From JTS-RE37 sp041744575 (GTDB taxonomy: Bacteria; Bacteroidota; Bacteroidia; Flavobacteriales; Flavobacteriaceae), in contig JBGTKP010000031.1 in assembly GCA_041744575.1 (NCBI GenBank), forward strand, positions 171,826-235,825: a stretch of 64,000 bases of DNA, written 5' to 3'. The number at the start of each line of letters is the position of its first letter. The first letter of the stretch is position 1. Positions 41,059 through 48,618 of this stretch are shown piece after piece. Below the pieces are notes generated by a model. The model saw only the letters and a program-made list of their open reading frames with translations, was not told the DNA's origin and did not search any database. Position numbers and translations under genes: made by a program.

Positions 41059-41922
41059 ATGCTTCATCTGTGCCTGAGTATTCTTTTTTCCAGTGTGATC
41101 TTTATCATCTTTAAGTTATATGGATTTTACAAGGTACAGACCTCATACGCCATTGTGGCGAACTATGTGGTTGCATGTTGTGTCGGACTGCTCTTCACAA
41201 CACAGTCTTTTTCCATCCGGGACCTACTGATGAAAGAATGGCTGCCGGGTACCCTTGCCCTCGGAATCCTTTTTATTGTCGTATTTAATATAATGGCAAA
41301 AACTTCCCAGCAAATGGGAATTTCTGTCGCCTCCGTTGCCACTAAAATGTCATTTGTGATCCCGGTGATCAGTGGCCTGATTATCTACAATGAACATCTG
41401 GGTAGCCTGAGGGTTCTTGGGATACTGATGGCATTGGCCGCCGTATATTTTACTTCCTTTAAAAAGAAGAATGCGCATCAAGAGAAACATTTGCTTTTGC
41501 TCCCCGTTCTGCTGTTCCTTGGTTCCGGGATCATTGATGCGAGCATCAAATATATGGAAGCCAGCTTGGTGTCTGAGGAGGAACTGGCATTATTTTCGGC
41601 CACTGTTTTCGGAGCGGCTGCCTTTACAGGCCTGATTTCTGTACTGGCTTCGCATCGCAAAAAAAAATTGCGGTTCAGTGGACGCAACGTTGTCGCCGGG
41701 ATCGCACTGGGGGTGCCCAATTACTTTTCAATTTTTTTCCTTTTAAAAGCCCTGGATTCCAGTATTCTGAACAGCGCAGCCGTATTTACCATCAACAATG
41801 TTGCGATTGTGATGTTCTCCACCCTCCTTGGCATGCAGCTATTTAAGGAGCAGATCAGCCGGATGAACTGGGCCGGAATCGGATTGGCCATCGTCAGTAT
41901 TTCATTAGTGATCCTGTTCTGA
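41059..41922 (+). CDS. EamA/DMT-family transporter
   Basis: 287 aa with ten hydrophobic helices in two repeats of five, e.g. VATKMSFVIPVISGLIIYNEHLG in the first and FTINNVAIVMFSTLLGMQLFKE in the second, both near the usual EamA positions. One base after the HAD stop, so it is the third gene of the ribD transcript. EamA proteins export metabolites of many kinds; a flavin or flavin-precursor exporter is a possible role, given the operon, but unproven. Confidence 0.85.
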   Translation: MLHLCLSILFSSVIFIIFKLYGFYKVQTSYAIVANYVVACCVGLLFTTQSFSIRDLLMKEWLPGTLALGILFIVVFNIMAKTSQQMGISVASVATKMSFVIPVISGLIIYNEHLGSLRVLGILMALAAVYFTSFKKKNAHQEKHLLLLPVLLFLGSGIIDASIKYMEASLVSEEELALFSATVFGAAAFTGLISVLASHRKKKLRFSGRNVVAGIALGVPNYFSIFFLLKALDSSILNSAAVFTINNVAIVMFSTLLGMQLFKEQISRMNWAGIGLAIVSISLVILF

Positions 41923-41929
41923 CGTGGTT

Positions 41930-41947
41930 TACCGCCATATTGCGGTA
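41930..41947. repeat. Hairpin after the EamA gene
   Basis: TACCGC, loop CATATT, GCGGTA, with an outer GACG/CGTC pair (41921-41924 and 41953-41956) around it. No T run follows directly; it may end the ribD transcript or protect its 3' end. Confidence 0.4.
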
Positions 41948-42017
41948 GGTGGCGTCACGAAACCGTGATCAGGGATTGGACATTTGGACAGGAGGTCAGG
42001 ACAAGGTCAGAAGATAT

Positions 42018-42037
42018 TTTTAATAAATTTATTAAAA
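42018..42037. repeat. Perfect 20-bp AT-only palindrome
   Basis: TTTTAATAAA followed by its exact complement TTTATTAAAA, no spacer. It lies between the convergent EamA and thioesterase genes, about 650 bp before dnaA. Either a bidirectional terminator-like element or an AT-rich unwinding or protein-binding site. Confidence 0.5.
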
Positions 42038-42079
42038 GCAATGGGCGGTCGATAATAATACAGGTATTGAATCGGAATA

Positions 42080-42484
42080 TCACGACCTGCTTTCTATCAA
42101 TTTCAGAATATCATCCGGGCATTTTACAGGCCTGTTTTTTTTCATATCGATGAAGGCTAAAACCGTATTCGCCTCAACCAAAATATCACCTGCCTCATTG
42201 TAGATTTCATAGTCAAATTCTATCCTGACCAAGGGTCTTTTTTTAAGCTTGGTAACCACCGTTAAAAGATCATCATAACGGGCAGGTTTTTTAAAGTTTA
42301 GGGATAAAGAAAATACAGGAAGCCTGATGCCGTTTTCTTCCATATTTTTGTAGGAAATCCCGAAAGACCTAAGCCACTCAACCCTTCCCATCTCCAGATA
42401 TTGGGCATAGTTCCCGTGATAGACCATTCCCATTTGATCAGTTTCCGCATAGCGAACCCTAAAAGATATTCTGTTAAATTCCAT
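42080..42484 (-). CDS. Acyl-CoA thioesterase, hot-dog fold (YbgC-like)
   Basis: 134 aa. The 4-hydroxybenzoyl-CoA thioesterase-type start FRVRYAETDQMGMVYHGNYAQYLEMGR carries the catalytic Asp (ETDQMG) and the His/Asn pair. Hydrolyses short or medium acyl-CoA or acyl-ACP in the cytoplasm. Divergent from dnaA, from which it is separated by 207 bp. Confidence 0.9.
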   Translation of the reverse strand: MEFNRISFRVRYAETDQMGMVYHGNYAQYLEMGRVEWLRSFGISYKNMEENGIRLPVFSLSLNFKKPARYDDLLTVVTKLKKRPLVRIEFDYEIYNEAGDILVEANTVLAFIDMKKNRPVKCPDDILKLIESRS

Positions 42485-42691
42485 CCTGTGTCAGGTAAAA
42501 ATTATATATTTAAGAAGTAGCCAAGTTGGCCTTGTAACATGCGAAAAAAAAAGGGCAAATTCAACCTAAATTCATTTTTTTTTTATTTTTTTTGTTCACA
42601 TATTTGTCTCACTTTAGGAACGTCGCCACTGGCTCTCCTGCTACAATCAACTAACAAGTTACTAACCAACAAAGAATAGACAAACTTTAAA
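42485..42691. other. Region upstream of dnaA
   Basis: Holds an A9 run, a T10-A-T8 tract (about 42574-42593) and TTGTTCACA (42592-42600), which differs from the DnaA-box consensus TTWTNCACA at one base. I find no cluster of such boxes and no clear TTTG/TAnnTTTG pair. A short palindrome GCCAAGTTGGC is also present. An origin is possible but not supported. Confidence 0.3.
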
Positions 42692-44116
42692 ATGGGTGTT
42701 ACTGCTATTTCCGTATGGAACAATTGTTTGGCTTTTATCCATGATAACATCCAACCGCAGGCATTCAAAACATGGTTCGAGCCCATAAAACCCATCAAGC
42801 TTTCCGATAATGCCCTGAGCATTCAGGTTCCCAGTAAATTTTTTTATGAATGGCTTGAAGAACATTACGTTAAGCTACTGAAAGTGGCCCTCACCAAGGA
42901 GCTCGGAGACACGGCCAAACTGGTGTATATAATAAAAATGGAGAACACTTATGGCAACAGGGAGGCCTTTACTGAAAGGATTCCAAGTTCGAACAGGTCC
43001 GGGGTATCCACCCAGGAAATGGACGTCCCCATAAAATCGAAAAACCCGGAACTTAAAAATCCCTTCGTTATTCCGGGAATCCGTAACATTAAAATCGAAT
43101 CCCAGCTCAATCCGAACTATAGCTTTGACAACTTTCTGGAAGGGGATTCCAACCGGCTGGCGAGGTCGGCCGGAATGGCGGTTGCCAACAAACCCGGGGG
43201 TACGTCTTTCAATCCACTGCTTGTTTTTGGCGGAGTAGGATTGGGAAAGACCCATCTGGCCCATGCCATAGGGGTGGAAATAAAAGACAAGTATCCGGAA
43301 CGTACCGTTCTGTATATTTCAGCCGAAAAATTTACCCAACAGTATATTGAGTCGGTTAAGAAAAATACCAGGAATGATTTTATTCATTTTTATCAGCTCA
43401 TTGATGTCCTCATAATTGATGATGTGCAATTCCTGTCCGGCAAGTCCGGAACACAGGATGTATTCTTCCATATCTTTAACCACCTCCATCAAAATGGAAA
43501 ACAGGTCATCCTTACGTCAGACAAGGCCCCTGTGGACATGCAGGACATAGAACAGCGGTTGCTCTCGCGATTTAAGTGGGGCCTTTCCGCAGAATTACAG
43601 AATCCTGATTTCGAGACAAGAATATCCATCCTCCGTAATAAATTATACCGCGACGGGGTAGAAATGCCTGATGATATCGTTGAGTATGTTGCCAAACATA
43701 TCAAAACAAATATCCGGGAACTCGAAGGGGCAATTATTTCCCTCATTGCCCAATCCTCTTTTAATAAAAAGGAAGTCACCCTGGACCTCGCGCAACAGGT
43801 GGTTGAAAAATTCGTAAAAAATACCAAAAGGGAAGTGTCTATTGACTACATTCAAAAAGTGGTTTCGGATTACTTCGAAATGGATGTTGCCACCTTACAG
43901 TCAAAGACCAGAAAGCGACATATTGTTCAAGCGAGGCAGCTGGCCATGTTCTTTGCAAAAAAATTCACCAAAGCTTCCCTAGCAAGCATAGGTTCACAGA
44001 TCGGAAAAAGAGATCATGCCACTGTATTGCACGCCTGTAAGACTGTAGATAATCTCGCTGAGACAGACAAGCAGTTTCGCAAATATATAGAGGACCTTAC
44101 CAAGAAGTTTTCTTAA
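42692..44116 (+). CDS. dnaA: Chromosomal replication initiator DnaA
   Basis: 474 aa with all four domains: domain I (MGVTAISVWNNCLAFIHDNI), a short linker, AAA+ domain with Walker A GGVGLGKTHLA and Walker B VLIIDDVQFLSG, and the C-terminal DNA-binding domain with RDHATVLHACKTV, the helix that reads the DnaA box. Opens replication at oriC. Followed after 7 bp by the LMW phosphatase, so the three genes to 45314 probably share a transcript. Confidence 0.97.
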   Translation: MGVTAISVWNNCLAFIHDNIQPQAFKTWFEPIKPIKLSDNALSIQVPSKFFYEWLEEHYVKLLKVALTKELGDTAKLVYIIKMENTYGNREAFTERIPSSNRSGVSTQEMDVPIKSKNPELKNPFVIPGIRNIKIESQLNPNYSFDNFLEGDSNRLARSAGMAVANKPGGTSFNPLLVFGGVGLGKTHLAHAIGVEIKDKYPERTVLYISAEKFTQQYIESVKKNTRNDFIHFYQLIDVLIIDDVQFLSGKSGTQDVFFHIFNHLHQNGKQVILTSDKAPVDMQDIEQRLLSRFKWGLSAELQNPDFETRISILRNKLYRDGVEMPDDIVEYVAKHIKTNIRELEGAIISLIAQSSFNKKEVTLDLAQQVVEKFVKNTKREVSIDYIQKVVSDYFEMDVATLQSKTRKRHIVQARQLAMFFAKKFTKASLASIGSQIGKRDHATVLHACKTVDNLAETDKQFRKYIEDLTKKFS

Positions 44117-44123
44117 CACGATC

Positions 44124-44582
44124 ATGGCCATCAGAATTCTTATGGTCTGCCTGGGAAATATTTGCAGATCTCCTTTGGCCGAAGGTATTTTGAGATCTAA
44201 ATTGGGTTCAGAGCATATTCTGGTGGATTCGGCCGGGACCGGGGGTTATCACGTGGGTGGAAGGCCGGATTCCAGATCCATCGAGACAGCGCTCAAATAC
44301 GGCATCGATATCAGTGGACAGCGTTGCAGGAAATTCAGTATCCACGACTTTAGCAATTTTGATTTAATTTACGCCATGGACAGACAAAATTACATGGATA
44401 TTATTTCCCTGGCCCGTTCGGAGGAAGAGGCCGGGAAGGTAAAATTGCTCATGGAAGGAGTCCAGGAAGGAATTCTTGAAATTCCTGATCCCTATTATGG
44501 AGGTGAGGATGGGTTTGAGAAGGTATATCAACTGATAGACCTTGCCTGTAATCACATTACCGGCATAATCAAAAATCCCTGA
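44124..44582 (+). CDS. Low molecular weight protein-tyrosine phosphatase
   Basis: 152 aa. CX5R signature C9-LGNIC-R15-SP at the N-terminus and the general-acid Asp in EIPDPYYGG near the C-terminus are both present, so an active enzyme is likely. Such enzymes act on tyrosine-phosphorylated kinases of capsule synthesis, or on small phosphates. No tyrosine kinase gene is near; the gene lies between dnaA and an RsmI-like methyltransferase. Confidence 0.93.
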   Translation: MAIRILMVCLGNICRSPLAEGILRSKLGSEHILVDSAGTGGYHVGGRPDSRSIETALKYGIDISGQRCRKFSIHDFSNFDLIYAMDRQNYMDIISLARSEEEAGKVKLLMEGVQEGILEIPDPYYGGEDGFEKVYQLIDLACNHITGIIKNP

Positions 44583-44591
44583 GACTTGCCT

Positions 44592-45314
44592 ATGCCCGCC
44601 CAAATGTATCCGAATGGTAAATTGTACCTGATCCCAACCACCCTTGGAGATAACGCCCCCCTTGAAGTCCTGCCCATTTCTATTAAGAGAACCATGGAGC
44701 ATCTCAGGGATTATATTGTTGAGAATGAAAAATCTGCCCGGAAATTCATTAAAAAAGTAAGTCCGAGAAAATCCCAGGCAAGGCTGCATATTGAAGTACT
44801 GAACAAATACACGGACAAAACCCAACTGCCCGCATTTCTTTCGCCCTGCCTGAAAGGTGCCGATATTGGATTGCTTTCTGAGGCGGGATGTCCGGGTATT
44901 GCAGATCCCGGAGCAGACGTGGTACTGCTGGCGCATGAACTAAACATAGAAGTCGTTCCTTTGGTGGGCCCTTCTGCGATTTTGCTGGCAATGATGGCGA
45001 GTGGGATGAATGGTCAGCATTTCACTTTTAATGGTTATCTGCCTATAGAAAATACTGAGCGAAGGGACAGGATTAAATTAATTGAAAGGCTTTCAAGAGA
45101 GAACGGAAGTGCCCAGATATTTATTGAAACGCCTTACCGCAATGATAAATTGCTGACAGAGCTCGTGAGAGTCCTGTCCGGCCAAACGCTGCTGTGTATG
45201 GCATGCGACCTCACGCTGCCTACGCAATATATTGCAACGAAGAAGGTCTCAGAATGGAAGGAATTGACCCTCAGTTTTCATAAAAGACCGGCCATATTTA
45301 TTATTCAGGCATAA
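44592..45314 (+). CDS. RsmI-related SAM-dependent methyltransferase
   Basis: 240 aa tetrapyrrole-methylase fold. Segments GKLYLIPTTLGDNAP, IGLLSEAGCPGIADPGADVV and VVPLVGPSAILLAMMASGM match RsmI, which 2'-O-methylates C1402 of 16S rRNA, but the glycine-rich start LYLIPTTLGD differs from the RsmI LYVVATPIGN pattern, and it is shorter. I take it for the flavobacterial paralog of RsmI with an unknown target. The ATG at 44592 is chosen; an upstream TTG at 44586 is in frame. Confidence 0.85.
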   Translation: MPAQMYPNGKLYLIPTTLGDNAPLEVLPISIKRTMEHLRDYIVENEKSARKFIKKVSPRKSQARLHIEVLNKYTDKTQLPAFLSPCLKGADIGLLSEAGCPGIADPGADVVLLAHELNIEVVPLVGPSAILLAMMASGMNGQHFTFNGYLPIENTERRDRIKLIERLSRENGSAQIFIETPYRNDKLLTELVRVLSGQTLLCMACDLTLPTQYIATKKVSEWKELTLSFHKRPAIFIIQA

Positions 45315-45318
45315 AAAA

Positions 45319-45345
45319 GCCCGACGTCTCCGTCGGGCCCTTTTT
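45319..45345. terminator. Strong bidirectional terminator after the dnaA operon
   Basis: GCCCGACG (45319-45326), loop TCTC, CGTCGGGC (45331-45338), then CCTTTTT; the A run before the stem gives the T run for the opposite strand, where the lysozyme-like gene ends at 45372. Confidence 0.88.
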
Positions 45346-45371
45346 CCATATAGCGTAACTTTTTAAAACTT

Positions 45372-46004
45372 TTAAATCTTCGGATTGCGTTTTGCGGGTA
45401 TGTCAGAAACGTCATAACCTGCAAATTTCTTAATGTAATGGGTAATAGTAGTACCGTAAGCATCCATGACATCCACACCTCCATGCGATCTGAGATACTT
45501 CATAACATTACCGGCTCCGGCAAGATGAGCAGCCGCCAGAATGCCTGATTCGGTGATTTCGACCCCCCTGATCCTCTTCCCGACATATATTTCAATGTCT
45601 TTTCTGAGAATCCATTTGTTCCTGGTCAGGTTGGTTCGGAAAACCTTTTCCTGAAGCCTGGGATCATTCAAAAACTGAGTGGCATTGTATACACCCATCA
45701 ACTGCAAGGTACCAATACCGAATTGGTATTTTCCCAGATATCCCAAGGTATTGATGGTAAAATAATTACCCTGGGACTCTTTAAAGGCCAATGCTTCCTT
45801 GAACCCGATGTACGAGGTTCCTAAAAAAGGAGGCGTTGCCATATTCGTTGCCAAAACGGTTTTGTTTTTGGGGAACAAAACCTCAGTAGGTTCTATCATC
45901 CTTAACTTTTCGGGCACCTCCACATGGGTCGTGGTATTAAACCCGAAACTCGCCAGGACAAAGATCATGATAAGAGGACAAAAATAGCTTATCCATCTTT
46001 TCAT
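45372..46004 (-). CDS. Exported lysozyme/transglycosylase-like protein
   Basis: 210 aa with an N-terminal signal or anchor (ISYFCPLIMIFVLASFGF). The core EALAFKESQGNYFTINTLGYL then GKYQFGIGTLQLMG is the pattern of lysozyme-like folds, with E76 in the place of the catalytic Glu; the later ESGILAAAHLAGAGNVMKYL also fits. It would cut or bind peptidoglycan in the periplasm. No LysM repeat is visible. mltG and dapF, also cell-wall genes, follow on the same strand upstream. Confidence 0.7.
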   Translation of the reverse strand: MKRWISYFCPLIMIFVLASFGFNTTTHVEVPEKLRMIEPTEVLFPKNKTVLATNMATPPFLGTSYIGFKEALAFKESQGNYFTINTLGYLGKYQFGIGTLQLMGVYNATQFLNDPRLQEKVFRTNLTRNKWILRKDIEIYVGKRIRGVEITESGILAAAHLAGAGNVMKYLRSHGGVDVMDAYGTTITHYIKKFAGYDVSDIPAKRNPKI

Positions 46005-46061
46005 ATTCTTATTTTTAAGATTCAGGACCCCGAAACCGGGGACTGCTTAAAATCTAAAAAG

Positions 46062-46069
46062 CAAAGATA
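46062..46069 (-). promoter_or_regulatory. Candidate -7 element for the lysozyme-like gene
   Basis: TATCTTTG on the minus strand, in the context TTATCTTTGC. It would give a leader of about 50 nt that contains the hairpin CCCCG-AAAC-CGGGG (46028-46041). No clear -33 TTG. Confidence 0.4.
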
Positions 46070-46152
46070 AGCCTCAATTTTTGCCGGTGGGTAAAGATTA
46101 TCTTAAAAAAGAGCGCTTTTGGACGAGTTGCCGAAATTGACAGACCAATAGC

Positions 46153-47196
46153 TTAGCGTTTGATTTTTTGGCTGTTTATCCATCGGATGTATGGCAATTT
46201 ATTTCGGTTGTGCTGTGCCAGGCTGCTGGCAAATTTATGGTAGCCAAAGTTTTCGATGTCGGCGACAAAATATAAATAATCGTGGGTTTCGGCATTCAAT
46301 ACCCCGTCAATCGCTGTGATATCAGGCATGGTGATGGGCCCGGGTGGAATTCCGGTATATTTATAGGTGTTATAGGGAGAATCCAGTTCCAGATCCTTAT
46401 AGAGAACGCGCTTAATAATGGTGTCAAAATTTCCGAAATGCTTCTTTATCGCAAATATTACTGTGGGATCGGCTTGCAGTGGCATTCGAAGTCGCAAACG
46501 GTTCAGGTAGACACCTGCCACCTTCGGCCTTTCGTCCACCTTGGCGGTTTCCTTATGCACAATCGAAGCAAGTGAAATCACCTGCAGGGGAGTCAGTTCT
46601 TTTTCCCCGGCTTTCTTCAGGCGATGCTCATTCCAGAAACGACGATATTCCGTAAGCATCCTGTCCCTGAATTCTTCTGCCCCCGTATTCCAGAAAAACT
46701 CATAACTATTAGGGATATATGGAGCCATAAGCGTGTGTTCATTGAGGCTGTTCTGTTTTAAGAACTCGGGATCACCAAAGGCCAGAACAAGGGAGTTGCT
46801 GTCAGCCTCGATCTGAGTTGCAATTCTCCCGGCCAATCCATAAATATTCTCCTGGTTGTTAAACGCCACCCTCACCGGCAGGTTTCGGCTTCTCAGCGAA
46901 TTTACAATGCTGTTATTATTCATCCCTTTTGCAATGGCATACTTCCCTGGCTTCACACTTTCGGTATAGCGCTTTCGCCGGGCTGCAGTTTCAAAAGATC
47001 CGATATTTTTCAGGTGAGGACCTATGATGGCCTTGACCTCCTCAAAGCCTGAGTTCGTCGGAATAAATACGAATACCTCCTTTTTATCAATATTTGTATT
47101 GGGGCTGAAGAAGGTGCTGTAAACCATAAAGGAGAAAGCTCCCGCCAGAATAAGTCCGGCAAGAGCTATTACGAGCAGTATTCTTTTGATATACAT
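46153..47196 (-). CDS. mltG: Endolytic murein transglycosylase MltG
   Basis: 347 aa. One N-terminal membrane helix (ILLVIALAGLILAGAFSFMVY), a LysM-like region, then the YceG catalytic domain with Glu in LASIVHKETAKV and the signature YLNRLRLRMPLQADPTV and GIPPGPITMPD. Ends glycan chains during elongation. Start ATG shares one base with the stop of the GNAT gene (TGATG). Confidence 0.93.
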   Translation of the reverse strand: MYIKRILLVIALAGLILAGAFSFMVYSTFFSPNTNIDKKEVFVFIPTNSGFEEVKAIIGPHLKNIGSFETAARRKRYTESVKPGKYAIAKGMNNNSIVNSLRSRNLPVRVAFNNQENIYGLAGRIATQIEADSNSLVLAFGDPEFLKQNSLNEHTLMAPYIPNSYEFFWNTGAEEFRDRMLTEYRRFWNEHRLKKAGEKELTPLQVISLASIVHKETAKVDERPKVAGVYLNRLRLRMPLQADPTVIFAIKKHFGNFDTIIKRVLYKDLELDSPYNTYKYTGIPPGPITMPDITAIDGVLNAETHDYLYFVADIENFGYHKFASSLAQHNRNKLPYIRWINSQKIKR

Positions 47197-47720
47197 CAGT
47201 TGTTGATCTTTTGAAAAAGCACCTCATCCTTAAAATTACCTTCCGAAAGTATCCAGTCTTTTTTAATGCCCGCCTTTTTGAATCCCATTTTTTCGAACAG
47301 GTGAATACTCGGCAGGTTGTCTGCTCCTACATTGGCATATAACTGCCTGAGGTTTAAAACAGTGAAGGCATAGGAACATATCAGATCTATAGTTTCGGCT
47401 CCCACCCCCTTATTCCTTTTGGAGATATCCGAAATAACGAGGCCTATTCCCGCCCTTAGGTTGGCGGGGTCAAAATCGAAAAGGTCTACCAGCCCTATGA
47501 CTTCATTTTCAGGTGTACAAATACATAGTCGAAGCTGCTTTACCTCGTAAATATCCCTGAACGCATTATCGAGGTACAATTTCAATACATGTCTCGAATA
47601 GGGTGTTAACGTTCCGCTGATTTCCCACAGGTCTGTGGTATTTTCCAGTTCATAGAGGTAATCCAGATCTTCCGGTTCAAGCCCTCTGAGCATTACCTTG
47701 TCACCTTTAAGTTTCAGCAT
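47196..47720 (-). CDS. GNAT family acetyltransferase (RimJ/SpeG-like)
   Basis: 174 aa from the ATG at 47720 (MLKLKGDKVMLRGLEPEDLDYLYEL); an ATG at 47726 adds two residues. Acetyl-CoA loop ISKRNKGVGAETIDLICSYAF and LRQLYANVGADNLPSIHLFEKMGF are typical. It overlaps dapF by 7 bp and touches mltG, so the three are a coupled unit. Spermidine acetyltransferase-like by pattern; the substrate is not proven. Confidence 0.87.
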   Translation of the reverse strand: MLKLKGDKVMLRGLEPEDLDYLYELENTTDLWEISGTLTPYSRHVLKLYLDNAFRDIYEVKQLRLCICTPENEVIGLVDLFDFDPANLRAGIGLVISDISKRNKGVGAETIDLICSYAFTVLNLRQLYANVGADNLPSIHLFEKMGFKKAGIKKDWILSEGNFKDEVLFQKINN

Positions 47721-48490
47721 CCCCATTCCCCCTTATATACATACATTGCCGGCCCACTCAGGAATATTTGCCTGTAAGTTTGCCCTTCCCTGGTAAACGA
47801 GACTGTTAGCCTACCGCCCGGGGTTTTTATAAGTACTTCGCTATCTTTTGTCTTCCCGGTATAATTCATTGCTATTGCCACTGCTGTCACGCCGGTTCCG
47901 CATGAGAGCGTTTCGTCTTCCACGCCCCGTTCGTAGGTGCGCACAAAAAAAGAACCATCTTCCAGCGGCTCAACGAAATTGACATTTGCTCCGGTTTCGC
48001 CATATAGCCCATAACGGATCTTGGCACCTTCTTTTTTTACATCATATGCTGCCAAACCGGTTATAGGCTGCACATGGTGAGGAGATCCGGTATTTAAAAA
48101 TACGCTCTGTGGTTTTTCCTTGATTTCCTTTACATCCTGCATGGCTACCCGGATGCCTCCTTCCAGTATAATTGCTGAATGGGCTCCGTCTGCTGCCTTA
48201 AATGAGCAGCTCTCCCCAACAATTTCTAAATCCCTGGCAAACGCAACAATACAACGTGCCCCGTTGCCACACATACTCCCCAGATATCCGTCGGAATTGA
48301 AATAGGTCATCCTGAAGTCCATCCCGGGATCCTTTTCAAGCAAAATCAGCCCATCTGCCCCGATCCCTGAGCGCCGGTCGCAAAGATGGGCCACCAGGGC
48401 ATTATTTTCTTTTGGAAAATCAGCCGAGCGGTTATCGATCATAATGAAATCATTACCGGTGCCCTGGTATTTAAAAAATGAAAGCCGCAT
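47714..48490 (-). CDS. dapF: Diaminopimelate epimerase
   Basis: Converts LL- to meso-diaminopimelate for peptidoglycan and lysine. 258 aa with the two catalytic cysteines in MCGNGARC and LSCGTGVTA, plus the N-terminal QGTGNDFIMIDNRS and the ERGVEDETLSCG run. First gene of dapF-GNAT-mltG; dapA is elsewhere in the window. Confidence 0.95.
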   Translation of the reverse strand: MRLSFFKYQGTGNDFIMIDNRSADFPKENNALVAHLCDRRSGIGADGLILLEKDPGMDFRMTYFNSDGYLGSMCGNGARCIVAFARDLEIVGESCSFKAADGAHSAIILEGGIRVAMQDVKEIKEKPQSVFLNTGSPHHVQPITGLAAYDVKKEGAKIRYGLYGETGANVNFVEPLEDGSFFVRTYERGVEDETLSCGTGVTAVAIAMNYTGKTKDSEVLIKTPGGRLTVSFTREGQTYRQIFLSGPAMYVYKGEWGC

Positions 48491-48506
48491 AGATCTGATT
48501 GAGGCA

Positions 48507-48514
48507 CAAAGATA
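48507..48514 (-). promoter_or_regulatory. Candidate -7 element for dapF
   Basis: TATCTTTG on the minus strand, in the context TTATCTTTGC, the same decamer as before the lysozyme-like gene. It lies 17 nt before the dapF start; a matching -33 TTG is not evident. Confidence 0.4.
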
Positions 48515-48618
48515 ACATATTATTTAAGGTAATTTTATCAGTTAAAGAGTCGTTAAATGGGTAGACCGTGTATTGATTTCTCTTAATTTTATGCCAGCAA
48601 ATTTATAAATCAGACACC

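Noticed and set aside
42592..42600. Single DnaA-box-like 9-mer upstream of dnaA
   Set aside because: One site with a mismatch is expected by chance; not enough to call an origin.
44364..44936. 190-codon minus-strand frame across the phosphatase and the RsmI-like gene
   Set aside because: Spans two clear genes on the other strand and has no recognisable domain.
44592..45314. Naming this gene rsmI
   Set aside because: It belongs to the same fold, but its glycine-rich start differs and it is short; the target cannot be assumed.
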